From assembly GCF_006937785.1 (NCBI RefSeq), contig NZ_SJEE01000021.1:21027-85026 (forward strand): a DNA stretch of 64,000 bases, given 5' to 3'. Position 1 is the first letter of the stretch, and each line of letters begins with the position of its first letter. Under the pieces are notes generated by a model. That model did not search any database, was not told the origin of the DNA, and saw nothing but the letters and a program-made list of their open reading frames with translations. This DNA is from Pseudanabaena sp. UWO311 (GTDB lineage Bacteria > Cyanobacteriota > Cyanobacteriia > Pseudanabaenales > Pseudanabaenaceae). Shown piece by piece: positions 1-8,401 of the stretch. The position numbers and the translations under genes were made by a program.

Positions 1-473
1 AGCCCAGAACTTTCGGATTCATCATTATCAGAACTTTTCTCGACTTGGTTTATGTACATTTCACCAATATCACTAGTAGTAATTTGCTGCAAATAGGTCT
101 GAAAATCTGCGATCGCATCTTGGTGAACACTATTTTTTGATACAAATATTAGGCGATCGCTAAATAGATGTACTTCTAGATTGACTGGTTGTCCTGCACT
201 TTTATCACTATATTTCATTGCATTCTCTAGCAATTCATTAGCGACAAAGCTAACTGCATGACGTACTTCAGTTTGTTTGCTTAAAGCAGCACTAGTATCT
301 CCAGGGAAAAAGTTCTTGACATAATCTCCTAGAAAATCAGCCGAAAGCCCATTGGTCTTCCAACGTAGTTGGATTGGTAAAGACGATGGAGAAAAACCTA
401 GAACCAAAAATTCGCTTCTTTCAGAAAAATTTTCTGTAAATTCTCCAAAGACTTGCGCCGTAGTTAACGCCAT
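1..473 (-). CDS. Partial SiaB/DUF6272-like protein with a histidine-kinase-type ATPase fold
   Basis: This gene runs off the left edge, so about 157 N-terminal residues are visible and the C-terminus is missing. The start is the ATG complementary to 471-473 and reads MALTTAQVFGEF. Around residues 75-90 there is NELLENAMKYS, which resembles the N-box of GHKL/HATPase domains (E-N-A-x-K), followed by an alternating beta segment LEVHLFSDRLIFVS. No H-box or receiver is visible. This arrangement is typical of small anti-sigma/SiaB-like ATPases (DUF6272) that act with partner-switching proteins, but here the family call rests on the N-box alone. A partner gene would lie to the left of the window. Function is inferred and substrates are unknown. 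Confidence 0.6.
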   Translation of the reverse strand, partial: MALTTAQVFGEFTENFSERSEFLVLGFSPSSLPIQLRWKTNGLSADFLGDYVKNFFPGDTSAALSKQTEVRHAVSFVANELLENAMKYSDKSAGQPVNLEVHLFSDRLIFVSKNSVHQDAIADFQTYLQQITTSDIGEMYINQVEKSSDNDESESSG

Positions 474-646
474 TTTTTAATATTTGTAGTTATTTAGGAT
501 TTCTTAAGTAATCTGCAATATCTTACAAAAGCTTAACAAATCTATGCTTTCTTTTACTACGTTTGGGGACGCGATGCAACCTGTTAAATTACATAAATAT
601 TAGAGTTCGTCTTCGGTAAACTTTAGTATTTATGTAATTTAGTACT

Positions 647-880
647 GTGATAAATCCTATGTCAGCTCAAATTGACAACTCAAAAGATCTCGGTGATCGC
701 ACAGATTCAGAGCAATGGTTTATTTGTAAGCGTGATACGGGCATTTGCGAGATCGTCAAAAGCGATCGCAACGACGAAATTCTGGATTCTGTGGAAACTT
801 GGGGTGCTTTTGCCTCTCAGAGTGAAGCGATCGCCAAACGAGTCGGACTAATTCGCGCTGGAAAATGTAAACCACAATAA
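647..880 (+). CDS. Small conserved cyanobacterial protein of unknown function
   Basis: A 73-77 residue soluble protein. It can start at GTG 647 or at ATG 659 (MSAQIDNS), and the ATG is plausible because the first four codons add little. The C-terminal half has a Trp-Gly pair followed by an EAIAKRVGLIRAGKC-type block that I associate with a short family found in many cyanobacteria. There are no membrane segments and no metal motif. The stop codon lies inside a long perfect inverted repeat (869-925), so the last codons and the palindrome share sequence. I do not recognise a function. It stands alone between the minus-strand ATPase-fold gene and trpA. Confidence 0.55.
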   Translation: MINPMSAQIDNSKDLGDRTDSEQWFICKRDTGICEIVKSDRNDEILDSVETWGAFASQSEAIAKRVGLIRAGKCKPQ

Positions 881-925
881 ATTTAGAGTCAGCACCAAGT
901 GCTGACTCTAAATTTATTGTGGTTT
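869..925. repeat. Perfect 26-bp inverted repeat
   Basis: Arms 869-894 and 900-925 are perfectly complementary around a 5-nt loop (CCAAG). The left arm contains the stop codon of the 647-880 gene. There is no long T-tract on either side, so it is not a textbook intrinsic terminator, although the A/T-rich stem base could serve as one. Confidence 0.85.
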
Positions 926-941
926 GCCCCACCTGTGACTA

Positions 942-1020
942 CAATTCTCTTTGTAAAAATCGGTTTTTTGAAAGCCAGCCTTAGGCTGGCTTTCAAAAAA
1001 CCGATTTTGGGGTTTCTAGA
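942..1020. repeat. Interspersed repeat copy with 25-bp perfect hairpin
   Basis: Arms 956-980 and 984-1008 pair perfectly around TTA. The flanking bases (ATTCTC, then TAAAAATC before the hairpin and TTTTGGGGTTTC after it) are shared, with a few changes, by the element starting near 12383. This marks it as a copy of a dispersed element rather than a one-off terminator. It lies about 95 bp upstream of trpA. Confidence 0.75.
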
Positions 1021-1100
1021 GCCTTTAGCGGGGATCAGTAACAAGTAGCCATGAGGCGCTACTATAATACGGGACTACACTTTGTGGGAATTTTTACGTC

Positions 1101-1895
1101 ATGATATCCGTTTCCGCTCGATTTGAAGAACTGCGAGCTAAAGGGCAAGCCGCGCTGATTCCATTTATTACGGCTGGCGATCCTAACTTAGAGACAACAG
1201 CAAAGGCTCTGCGGGTCTTAGATCAAAACGGCGCGGACATGATCGAGCTTGGTGTTCCTTACTCAGATCCATTGGCAGATGGGCCAGTAATTCAAGCCGC
1301 AGCTACCAGAGCCTTGCGAAATGGGACGACCTTAGAAAAAGTTTTAGATGTTGTGCGAACTGTTGCCCCAGAACTGCGATCGCCAATTATTTTATTCACT
1401 TACTACAACCCGATTTTGAATATAGGTGTAGCCAAGTTTTTGCAAACAATTTATGAAGCGGGAGTGCGCGGTTTAGTTGTTCCCGATTTACCCTTAGAAG
1501 AATCTCATGTTTTGCTAGAACCTGCTCAAAAAGCAGGAATTGAAGTGATTTTGTTAATTGCTCCGACTAGCCCACCCGATCGCGTAGCAGCGATCGCGGA
1601 GAAGTCTCAAGGCTTTATCTATGTAGTTAGTGCTACGGGTGTTACAGGCGTGCGCACCGAAGTTGCTAAGGGAGTAAAAACGATGATCGAGCAACTGAGG
1701 GTGATTACGGACAAACCGATCGCCGTTGGCTTTGGCATCTCGCAGCCTGAACATGCTAAACAGGTAATTGACTGGAACGCAGATGGTGCGATTGTTGGCA
1801 GTGCGATGGTTAGAAAGCTTGCAGAACCTGATGGTGGCTTACATGCGATTGCTGAACTTTGCAAAACTCTCAAGCAATCCATTAGTAGGGATTAG
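1101..1895 (+). CDS. trpA: Tryptophan synthase alpha chain
   Basis: 264 residues, the usual family length. The alpha subunit cleaves indole-3-glycerol phosphate to indole and glyceraldehyde-3-phosphate and passes indole through a tunnel to TrpB. The TIM-barrel landmarks are present: [10 protein letters not shown] near residue 21, the catalytic acid Glu49 in ELGVPYSDP, and Asp60 in LADGPVIQ. The phosphate-binding end contains GFGIS and GAIVGSAM near residues 214-238. The start ATG at 1101 gives the normal N-terminus ([10 protein letters not shown]). No other trp gene is adjacent, as is common in cyanobacteria where trp genes are dispersed. An inverted repeat begins four bases after the stop. 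Confidence 0.97.
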   Translation: MISVSARFEELRAKGQAALIPFITAGDPNLETTAKALRVLDQNGADMIELGVPYSDPLADGPVIQAAATRALRNGTTLEKVLDVVRTVAPELRSPIILFTYYNPILNIGVAKFLQTIYEAGVRGLVVPDLPLEESHVLLEPAQKAGIEVILLIAPTSPPDRVAAIAEKSQGFIYVVSATGVTGVRTEVAKGVKTMIEQLRVITDKPIAVGFGISQPEHAKQVIDWNADGAIVGSAMVRKLAEPDGGLHAIAELCKTLKQSISRD

Positions 1896-1898
1896 AGG

Positions 1899-1955
1899 TA
1901 ATGAACAATTTTGTTGTGGCACGGCGAAGCCGCGCCACAACAAAATTGTTCATTA
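1899..1955. repeat. Perfect 22-bp inverted repeat after trpA
   Basis: Arms 1899-1920 and 1934-1955 are fully complementary. The 13-nt centre itself holds a small CGGC-GAA-GCCG hairpin. It starts 3 nt after the trpA stop codon and may act as a terminator or 3'-end stabiliser, although no U-tract follows. Confidence 0.85.
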
Positions 1956-1996
1956 TCCTTAGGACTTAAAGATTAGGAAGTAGGTATTTAAGGCTT

Positions 1997-3181
1997 ATGA
2001 ATATTTTGATTGGTGTGGGTATTGCGATCGCGGTTTTGTCTGGTCTGGTTTTGCTGCTGTGGTTATTGTTTGAGTGGCAATACAAGACTCGTCAAGGAAA
2101 CTTACTAGAGTTTGATAGCGGACAGTGGCAATTTTTGACCTACGAGCCAGAACGCTATCGAATTGAGTTATTACTTACAGCAACCAATAAAACTCGTAAT
2201 CTGGATGTCTTTCTAGTTGAAGTAAATCCTGTGATCTCGATGTTGTCAAGCGATAGCCTCGATGGCATTGATAGCAAAGTAGAGTTGCGATCGCGTCATC
2301 CAAATTCTGCTAGTCGCAACGATAATTATTGGGAGTCATATATTGTTACTCCCAATCACAGTACAGGTGTTGAGATTCAGGTTGACCTAAGTGGCAAAAA
2401 CTTAGAAGAACTAAAGACTGTATGGGTACGAGTTCATTACACTATCTACGGACCAGCAGGACGCGAAGAAAAAGTCAAACATTGCATTATTCCCTTACAG
2501 TTTCCTGATGCCAATCAAAGAGAGCGCTGGCGACCTACCCCTGATGCAGATGTATTGCCCATCCGCACACATATCTTGTCAGCGGGAGATAATCCAGTTG
2601 AAGTGATGCAGCGCTATGTGATGAGTCATGCCCAAGCAGGTGATATCGTCACGATCGCTGAGACACCGATCGCGATTATGCAAGGAAATTTTTACCACCC
2701 CAGTGACATTAAGCCTAAGTGGTTAGCTAAGCGTCTTTGTTATTACTTTAAAAGCACTTCTAGTCTCGCCACTGCTTGCGGTTTACAATCATTGATTAAT
2801 GAGTCGGGTGCGTGGCGAGTTGCTTTTGCATTTATTGTCGGGGCTTTAGCCAAAGCATTTTTACGAATGCCAGGGGTGTTTTATATGCTGGCTGGTGATC
2901 AAGCAAGACTGATTGATGATGTGACAGGGACTTTGCCTCCCTATGACCAATTTATTGTTCTAGGGCCAAAAAATCCTCAGACAGTAGTTGATGAAATCAA
3001 ATCAGGGACTGGACTAGAAGCAGCGATCGTGGATGTAAACGATTTGCGACGTGTGAAGGTGTTAGCATCGACTTCAGGTGTATCTGAGAAACTTCTCAAT
3101 CAAGCTTTGTTAATGAATCCTGCGGGGAATGCTGCTGAACAGACTCCTATCGTTTTGATTCGTCCCAATAGTGGAGCATAG
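1997..3181 (+). CDS. Membrane-anchored CofE-like (F420-0:gamma-glutamyl ligase family) protein
   Basis: 394 residues. A single N-terminal hydrophobic segment (about residues 4-25) is followed by a roughly 180-residue region of beta-rich character with no recognised motif. From about residue 190 there is a segment resembling coenzyme F420 ligase CofE: VLPIRTHILSAGDNPVEV, then GDIVTIAETPIAIMQGNF, and later IVDVNDLRRVKVL. Homologues in cyanobacteria are usually annotated as F420-0:gamma-glutamyl ligase. Cyanobacteria generally are not known for the rest of the F420 pathway, so the true substrate is probably different (inference). It lies alone between trpA and the DUF3086 gene, with an inverted repeat upstream. 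Confidence 0.65.
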   Translation: MNILIGVGIAIAVLSGLVLLLWLLFEWQYKTRQGNLLEFDSGQWQFLTYEPERYRIELLLTATNKTRNLDVFLVEVNPVISMLSSDSLDGIDSKVELRSRHPNSASRNDNYWESYIVTPNHSTGVEIQVDLSGKNLEELKTVWVRVHYTIYGPAGREEKVKHCIIPLQFPDANQRERWRPTPDADVLPIRTHILSAGDNPVEVMQRYVMSHAQAGDIVTIAETPIAIMQGNFYHPSDIKPKWLAKRLCYYFKSTSSLATACGLQSLINESGAWRVAFAFIVGALAKAFLRMPGVFYMLAGDQARLIDDVTGTLPPYDQFIVLGPKNPQTVVDEIKSGTGLEAAIVDVNDLRRVKVLASTSGVSEKLLNQALLMNPAGNAAEQTPIVLIRPNSGA

Positions 3182-3387
3182 CTTTCCCCTTCCATTCAAT
3201 TAGTTTTTGGGCAAAGCGTAGCTCCTTAATCCCTTGATTGCTCTGAAGATTTGAGAATAGGCTGTCTGAAGCCCTCATTCTTTAGGGATAAATATTTTTT
3301 GCCCAAATCACCTACTGAATGTAGGCTAGTAAAATTCTGCATTAGAAATTGGTATAAAATAGGAAAGTCCGATGCGATGAGAACTTT

Positions 3388-4911
3388 ATGGAGTCCGATC
3401 AATTGCCTGTAGAAGAAAATTTAAAAGAAAATTTAGATCAATCTCACCAAGAAAAACCCCCTGAAGCGATCGCATCATTAGTAAACACATCAGACAATGA
3501 GTTCGTTGAAGTCGTTGGTGAGTCAATAGATGAAAATATCCACATAGAGCAATCTCTATTTGACAATCGAGGCGATCAATCGACTGATGATAATAGCGAA
3601 GCCATTGAATCTAAAAGCTTAGAAATTAAGGCACTTATCTCAGAAACTGAACCAGAGGCACAGCCACAAGATAGTTTCAATACTTCAGAAATACTAACCA
3701 TCATTAATCAACTTAAGCAAGAAGAATCTGAGCTTAGGGGAGAGCTAGAGAGCCTTAAAAATATCAAGTCTAAAATCCTACAAGACCAGTTAGACGATTT
3801 ACAGGCAGGGATTATTCGGTTAGCTCAAGCTGATGTCGCTCGGCTGGAATATCAAAAGCAAGAACTCCAAGCTGCGATCGCAGTTCTTGAAAAGCGAAAA
3901 GAGCGTCTTGACAAAGAAATGACTAGCACCTATGCAGGCACATCTCAAGACATCGCTATAAGAGTTCAAGGTTTTAAAGACTATCTGGTTGGCAGCTTAC
4001 AAGACTTAGTGGCAAGCGCTGAAAAACTAAACCTTGTAGCGACCTCTCCTCAGCCTGTCACCGAAACTGTAGCCCCAATAGACAAGCAACCAGTTAAGGA
4101 AGCTGAGCCATTACGCCTATCGGAGCAAACCTTTGCTGAGTATAAACAAAGAGTCGATCAGCTTTTAGAGCGTTACCGCACCTTGCCTGATTACTACGGG
4201 CCAGCATGGAAGCTCAGACGTACCTTCGAGCAAGTCCATGCCGATCGCGTATCAAAATGGTTTTTTGAGCAGTCTGGTCGTGGCGCTATCCGCACTATGG
4301 GAACGCGCTTGCAAAATATTCTGGTCACTTCGGCAGCAATCTCAGTTTTAAAAGCAGTTTATGGTGAAAAATTGCGCGTACTTGTCCTCGCCACCTCGCC
4401 CGAACGTCTTGGCGAATGGCGGCGAGGTTTTCAAGATTGTCTGGGCTTGACCAGAGAGCATTTTGGCTCTGATAAGGGTATTGCCCTATTTGAAGATCCT
4501 GAGCCACTCGCCACTAAAGGCGATCGCCTTGTAAAGGAAGGTCTAAGCCCTTTAGTTGTTATCGATGAGTCTGAAGAACTAATTGCCGTAGATTTGCTAC
4601 GATTTCCCCTTTTGATTGCTTTTGGCGGCGCACCTGAATCTAAACCTGCGGCTCCTTCAGCCTATATGAACCGCGACAATAATCGCGATAACAGCCGCGA
4701 AAGCTCTAATAATCGCGACTATATTCGTGAACCATCAAGGGATATCTCCCGAGAGATGGGACGCGACTATTCAGCACCCAAAGACCGCGATAATCGTGAT
4801 TATGGTTCACGGGATTATCCGAGCCGAAATTATAGCGATCGCGATCCTCGTGATACTAGCTATGGAAATAGTCGCGGACGTAATAATCAAGATTCTGATT
4901 GGGACTGGTAA
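3388..4911 (+). CDS. DUF3086 protein with coiled coil and Arg/Asp/Asn-rich tail
   Basis: 507 residues in three parts. Residues 1-100 are acidic and low in complexity. Residues about 105-185 are strongly heptad-like (LKQEESELRGELESL and following), indicating a coiled coil. Residues about 245-420 match the cyanobacterial family DUF3086 (a YRTLPDYYGPAWKLRRTFEQ block, a WFFEQSGRGAIRTMGTR block, and PLVVIDESEE before LLIAFG). The last 90 residues are a repetitive RD/NRD/SRD/DY-rich tail that looks intrinsically disordered. The family's function is unknown; the tail resembles RG/RD-type RNA-binding or condensation tails, but that is only a resemblance. A terminator hairpin follows the stop directly. 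Confidence 0.8.
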   Translation: MESDQLPVEENLKENLDQSHQEKPPEAIASLVNTSDNEFVEVVGESIDENIHIEQSLFDNRGDQSTDDNSEAIESKSLEIKALISETEPEAQPQDSFNTSEILTIINQLKQEESELRGELESLKNIKSKILQDQLDDLQAGIIRLAQADVARLEYQKQELQAAIAVLEKRKERLDKEMTSTYAGTSQDIAIRVQGFKDYLVGSLQDLVASAEKLNLVATSPQPVTETVAPIDKQPVKEAEPLRLSEQTFAEYKQRVDQLLERYRTLPDYYGPAWKLRRTFEQVHADRVSKWFFEQSGRGAIRTMGTRLQNILVTSAAISVLKAVYGEKLRVLVLATSPERLGEWRRGFQDCLGLTREHFGSDKGIALFEDPEPLATKGDRLVKEGLSPLVVIDESEELIAVDLLRFPLLIAFGGAPESKPAAPSAYMNRDNNRDNSRESSNNRDYIREPSRDISREMGRDYSAPKDRDNRDYGSRDYPSRNYSDRDPRDTSYGNSRGRNNQDSDWDW

Positions 4912-4945
4912 AAAAAATAGGAGCGCATTGCGCTCCTATTTTTTT
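4911..4945 (+). terminator. Intrinsic terminator, 17-bp stem ending in T7
   Basis: Arms 4911-4927 and 4929-4945 are perfect around a single T, with an A-tract on the left and a T-tract on the right, so it can end transcription of the DUF3086 gene (plus) and also work in the opposite direction. It begins at the stop codon. Confidence 0.85.
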
Positions 4946-4950
4946 AAAGA

Positions 4951-4976
4951 AAAGGGCGCATCGCGCCCTTTTTTTA
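4951..4976. terminator. Second hairpin terminator between convergent genes
   Basis: Arms 4951-4959 (AAAGGGCGC) and 4963-4971 pair around ATC and run into a T-tract. The T-tract merges with the stop codon of the Tic22-like gene on the minus strand. With 4911-4945 it forms a double terminator between two convergent genes. Confidence 0.8.
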
Positions 4977-5786
4977 TTTCTTAGCTGGTGCTACCTGAGG
5001 TGTAGCGGATTGCTTAGTGTTCTTGAGAATGTACTCAAACGAAGAACGTGAGGGTACAAACTGGAAGCGTTCGACTTCAGGGTTAGGCTTATTATCCTTG
5101 GACACCATCGAGTCTAGAACTTGGAAGAGTGAAGCAACTTGAATCTTAGTTGCCTTAGTAACATCGGGTTGATCTTTGCTAGCCCGATCAAGCAAGTTTT
5201 GCAAGTCAGTTTTATCAAGGAAGAAAGGCACAACTTGTTCCTTCTTGCCATTTTGATCAATACTCATGGTTAGTAAGCCTTGATTATTGGCTTGACCACC
5301 GATCGCGAAGAAAACAGGCACATTAGGGATTTTGTCAGCCGCAACTCCTTGCGAAGTCAAGATTGTCCTTGCTGAGTCAATACTTGCCTTAGCAGGGATA
5401 AACTGGAATACGACTTTTTTGTCTTTGTTTTCACGAATTACTTTATAGGCATCATTCATCGATCGCACAATGATTTGCGCCTTTTTGCCAACTTCAGGAT
5501 TCGACTTTTGGACTTGACTGAGCATCATTTGGGCTTCGTCGGGACCAAGGAAGAAAAACAAAAGCTGGCTATCATCAGGCTTTGCATTTGGTTGCGGAGG
5601 AACTGCACCTAGAAGAGGTGAGCCTTTATCATCAGTAATCGTGAAAATGGGAATACTGCCCAATCTTTCCAAAACTTGAGCTTCAGTGAGGGCTTCAGCT
5701 TTGAGAGTAAATATGGGACTAACAGCGATCGCCCCTGCGACACCTGCGGTGGCTGCTAGACTAACCAACGACTTGAATACGGACAT
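4974..5786 (-). CDS. Tic22-like periplasmic/thylakoid-lumen chaperone
   Basis: 270 residues from the ATG at 5786. An upstream in-frame ATG exists at 5885, but 5786 is preceded by an AGGAG ribosome-binding site and begins a clear signal peptide (MSVFKSLVSLAATAGVAG, cleavage after LKAEA). The mature part has the Tic22 pattern: an N-terminal LGSIPIFTITDDKGSPLLG segment, a second half-repeat IPNVPVFFAIGGQAN, and several LQVLDSM-like helices. Plant Tic22 is an intermembrane-space component of chloroplast import, and cyanobacterial homologues are thought to be envelope biogenesis chaperones. The gene is convergent with the DUF3086 gene. Confidence 0.85.
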   Translation of the reverse strand: MSVFKSLVSLAATAGVAGAIAVSPIFTLKAEALTEAQVLERLGSIPIFTITDDKGSPLLGAVPPQPNAKPDDSQLLFFFLGPDEAQMMLSQVQKSNPEVGKKAQIIVRSMNDAYKVIRENKDKKVVFQFIPAKASIDSARTILTSQGVAADKIPNVPVFFAIGGQANNQGLLTMSIDQNGKKEQVVPFFLDKTDLQNLLDRASKDQPDVTKATKIQVASLFQVLDSMVSKDNKPNPEVERFQFVPSRSSFEYILKNTKQSATPQVAPAKK

Positions 5787-6120
5787 ATTTCTCCTAGCTA
5801 CAATAATAATTATGAGGTTTATTTGAGATTCGGGATGCACAACGGTGTGAATGAGCCTTGAAAAGTTAAAAGTCAAAGATAACAATTGTCCGAAAGTAAC
5901 TTTCTGGCAACTTTAACAATATTTCACGCAAAAAGACAACCTTTTTATACCAGCTTCAGACTAGTTTGTGCGTATATTGTTACCATTTAAGACTCGAATA
6001 ACATAAGTATAGTTCCTAAAACCCAGAGGTGAAGTTGTGCCGCTTCGCGCCGCAACTTCACCTCTGGGTTTTGATTATGTCCTAAAATAGTTAACAGCTG
6101 TAGCTATACTTAGCGATGTT
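5787..6120. other. Intergenic region between tic22-like and GTPase genes
   Basis: 334 bp carrying the upstream regions of two divergent genes. Apart from the inverted repeat at 6018-6072 and the AGGAG of the Tic22-like gene, I see no gene, RNA or recognisable operator. The 5787-6000 part is A/T-rich. Confidence 0.5.
6018..6072. repeat. 20-bp perfect inverted repeat upstream of GTPase gene
   Basis: Arms 6018-6037 and 6053-6072 are perfectly complementary. The 15-nt centre is G/C-rich and contains the GCTTCGCG tip seen in other palindromes of this window. It lies 49 bp before the GTPase start, so it is not simply a 3' terminator of a convergent gene; it may mark an upstream transcript end or lie within the leader. 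Confidence 0.8.
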
Positions 6121-7542
6121 ATGCAACAAGACGAAAACTTTCTTAGCTTTGATGAGATTTTTGAGGAGCTAAATTATCGCCAAGCACAGCGTACATTAAG
6201 AGATATTGTCGCAAACCTAGACTTATCAGAACGAGAGCGGCGCGGACTAGAGGAGCCACTAGAAGAGCTTCAGCTAATGCTGGATAAATTAGAGCGTCAA
6301 GTTCTGCAAATAGCAGTATTTGGTATGGTGGGGCGTGGCAAATCGTCAGTACTTAATGCGCTGATGGGTGGTCAAGTTTTTGAGACTGGCCCCCTGCATG
6401 GGGTGACTACAAGTCGGCAAGCCGCAGAGTGGCAGATATCACGAGAGGCGATGCAAACTAATGGCGATCGCACGATTCTCAAAGCTTCATTTCAGGGACG
6501 AGGTGAGGCAAGAATCGAGTTGATCGACACCCCTGGGATCGATGAGGTGGATGGTGAAGGCAGGGCAGAATTAGCGAAACGGATTGCTCAGCAAGCCGAT
6601 TTAATTTTATTTATCGTCGCGGGCGATATCACTAAAGTTGAATATGATGCGCTGTCGGAGCTGAGAGGGGCGAGTAAACCGATTTTGCTAGTCTTCAACA
6701 AAATCGACCAATATCCGCCTGAAGATCGTATAGCTATTTATGCCAAAATCCGTGATGAACGGGTAAGAGAGCTATTAACCGAAGATGAAATTGTGATGAC
6801 TGCTGCTTCACCATTGGTAGCCAAAGCGATCCGTCAGCCCGATGGCTCCTTTGAAGCCGAGCTAGTCAATGGGAAGCCCCAAATCGAAGATTTAAAGCTA
6901 AAAATTCTGGAGGTACTCGATCGCGAAGGCAAATCTTTAATTGCTTTAAACACGATGATGTTTGCGGATATGGTGCAAGAGCGAGTGGTACAGCGCAAAA
7001 TGTTTGTTCGCGATCGCCAAGCTAATCGCATCATCTGGAATTGTGTAATTACCCAAGCTGTGGCGATCGCAGTTAACCCATTCACTGTAATTGATGTCAT
7101 TAGTGCCGCAATTATCGATATTTCAATGATCGTGGCGCTGTCTAAGCTTTATGGCATAAATATGAGCAATCGGGGGGCAATTTCTCTGATGCAAAAAATT
7201 GCGATCGGTATGGGTAGCATTAGTGCCAGCGAATTTCTTGCCACATTTGGATTAAGTTCCCTCAAAGGTTTACTGGGTATCGCTGCACCTGTGACTGGTG
7301 GTTTAACTTTGGGTGGTTATGTGTCAGTTGCGATCGCGCAAGCAGGTGTGGCAGGTTTCTCTACCTACGCTCTCGGACTAGTCACTAAGGAATATCTCGC
7401 CAACGGCGCATCATGGGGAGCAGATGGACCAAAAGCAGTTGTTAAAAGAATCTTGGACACCATAGATGAAGATTCAATCTTGGCAAGAATCAAAGATGAA
7501 CTTCGCGCCAAAATCGATCTGCGTAGACTGAGAAAAACTTAG
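6121..7542 (+). CDS. Era/dynamin-like GTPase with hydrophobic C-terminal DUF697-type region
   Basis: 473 residues. A P-loop GMVGRGKSS sits at about residues 68-76, switch/G3 DTPGIDEVDG near 137, and G4 NKID near 192, all in canonical order. Residues about 295-430 are hydrophobic, with several candidate membrane helices (ITQAVAIAVNPFTVIDVISAA and a Gly-rich stretch), the DUF697-like region that follows many cyanobacterial GTPase domains. The protein therefore probably hydrolyses GTP at the inner or thylakoid membrane; a membrane-remodelling or envelope role is inference only. The start ATG at 6121 has no strong ribosome-binding site. Confidence 0.8.
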   Translation: MQQDENFLSFDEIFEELNYRQAQRTLRDIVANLDLSERERRGLEEPLEELQLMLDKLERQVLQIAVFGMVGRGKSSVLNALMGGQVFETGPLHGVTTSRQAAEWQISREAMQTNGDRTILKASFQGRGEARIELIDTPGIDEVDGEGRAELAKRIAQQADLILFIVAGDITKVEYDALSELRGASKPILLVFNKIDQYPPEDRIAIYAKIRDERVRELLTEDEIVMTAASPLVAKAIRQPDGSFEAELVNGKPQIEDLKLKILEVLDREGKSLIALNTMMFADMVQERVVQRKMFVRDRQANRIIWNCVITQAVAIAVNPFTVIDVISAAIIDISMIVALSKLYGINMSNRGAISLMQKIAIGMGSISASEFLATFGLSSLKGLLGIAAPVTGGLTLGGYVSVAIAQAGVAGFSTYALGLVTKEYLANGASWGADGPKAVVKRILDTIDEDSILARIKDELRAKIDLRRLRKT

Positions 7543-7550
7543 ATTTGTAA

Positions 7551-7699
7551 CTGATGTTACGTGGAAGTTTCTAAAACCTCACCCCTAGCCCCTCTCCTTG
7601 CAAAGGAGAGGGGAACAAGAAAAAGCCCTGGCTCCCCTTCTCCTTGCAAGGAGAAGGGGTTGGGGGATGTGGTGCATTTTTCTTTCCACGTAACATCAC
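7551..7699. mobile_element. MITE-like element of about 149 bp flanked by TTGTAA
   Basis: Terminal inverted repeats of 15 bp (7552-7566 and 7684-7698) are perfect. Inside are two G/C-rich hairpins with CTCCTTGCA-type centres (about 7591-7613 and 7634-7659). The element is bordered on both sides by TTGTAA (7545-7550 and 7700-7705), which looks like a 6-bp target duplication. It encodes nothing and begins a few bases after the GTPase stop. The remaining 7706-7930 of this 388-bp gap shows no gene. Confidence 0.7.
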
Positions 7700-7981
7700 T
7701 TGTAATACTTAATTATTCTCTATCTCTGCCCCTCTAAGGTGCTGGTTCCGCCCAGTGAGGAGCAGAAAGTCTTATTAAGCAAGGAGTGTAGGAATCTGTT
7801 GTCAAAGCTGGTTAACGTGGTTTTTGAGCAAAAGTGCGTGTACACCCTGTTTTTGTGTTAGGTTACTGCCATACAAGATTCTTTTAATTAAAACCATAAC
7901 CCTTACTATGCTTGGCTTTTACTTCCTCATATGGCGGAACCAGTGCCGACTTGTGTGACTAATACTATACTGAAATTCCAA

Positions 7982-8401
7982 ATGTCTAGAAGAGATAGTT
8001 TGCATTTTGCATTACGTCACACACTCGAAAAAGACGGGTGGACAATTACGGATGATCCCTTGATTTTAGTTTTGGAACAAACGCTTTTGAAAGCCGATCT
8101 AGGAGCCGAAAAGTTTTTAACTGCGGAAAAAGAAAATCGTAAAATCGCCGTAGAGGTCAAAGATTTTGATGCTGATTCTGTGATTAGCGAACTCGAAAAA
8201 ACGATGGGACAGATTCAACTTTATCAATGGGCTTTAGATGTACAAGAACCCGAAAGGGAATTATTCCTAGCAGTTAGCCAATCCGTTTATATTAAGCACT
8301 TTCAAAAGCCTATTTTTCAACTAGCCATCCAACGCAATAAAATCAATTTACTAGTTTACGAACCCGATCAGGAGGCAATTCTGCAATGGATAACCTATTA
8401 A
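7982..8401 (+). CDS. xisH: XisH-family PD-(D/E)XK nuclease-like protein
   Basis: 139 residues from ATG 7982, the typical XisH length; an in-frame ATG at 7931 would add 17 residues without family similarity. The sequence has the characteristic GWTITDDPL near residue 20, then DLGAEK, LTAEKENRKIAVEVKDF and LYQWAL. The D...E-V-K spacing fits a PD-(D/E)XK nuclease core, the clan to which XisH is assigned. XisH was named for a role in excision of the Anabaena fdxN element, yet xisH/xisI pairs occur in many cyanobacteria without that element. It overlaps xisI by 16 nt, which implies co-translation. Confidence 0.9.
   Translation: MSRRDSLHFALRHTLEKDGWTITDDPLILVLEQTLLKADLGAEKFLTAEKENRKIAVEVKDFDADSVISELEKTMGQIQLYQWALDVQEPERELFLAVSQSVYIKHFQKPIFQLAIQRNKINLLVYEPDQEAILQWITY

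Noticed and set aside
3182..3387. Loose inverted repeat TTTGGGCAAA ... TTTGCCCAAA (3206-3307)
   Set aside because: Ten-base arms nearly 90 bp apart with no supporting structure; not enough to call a feature.
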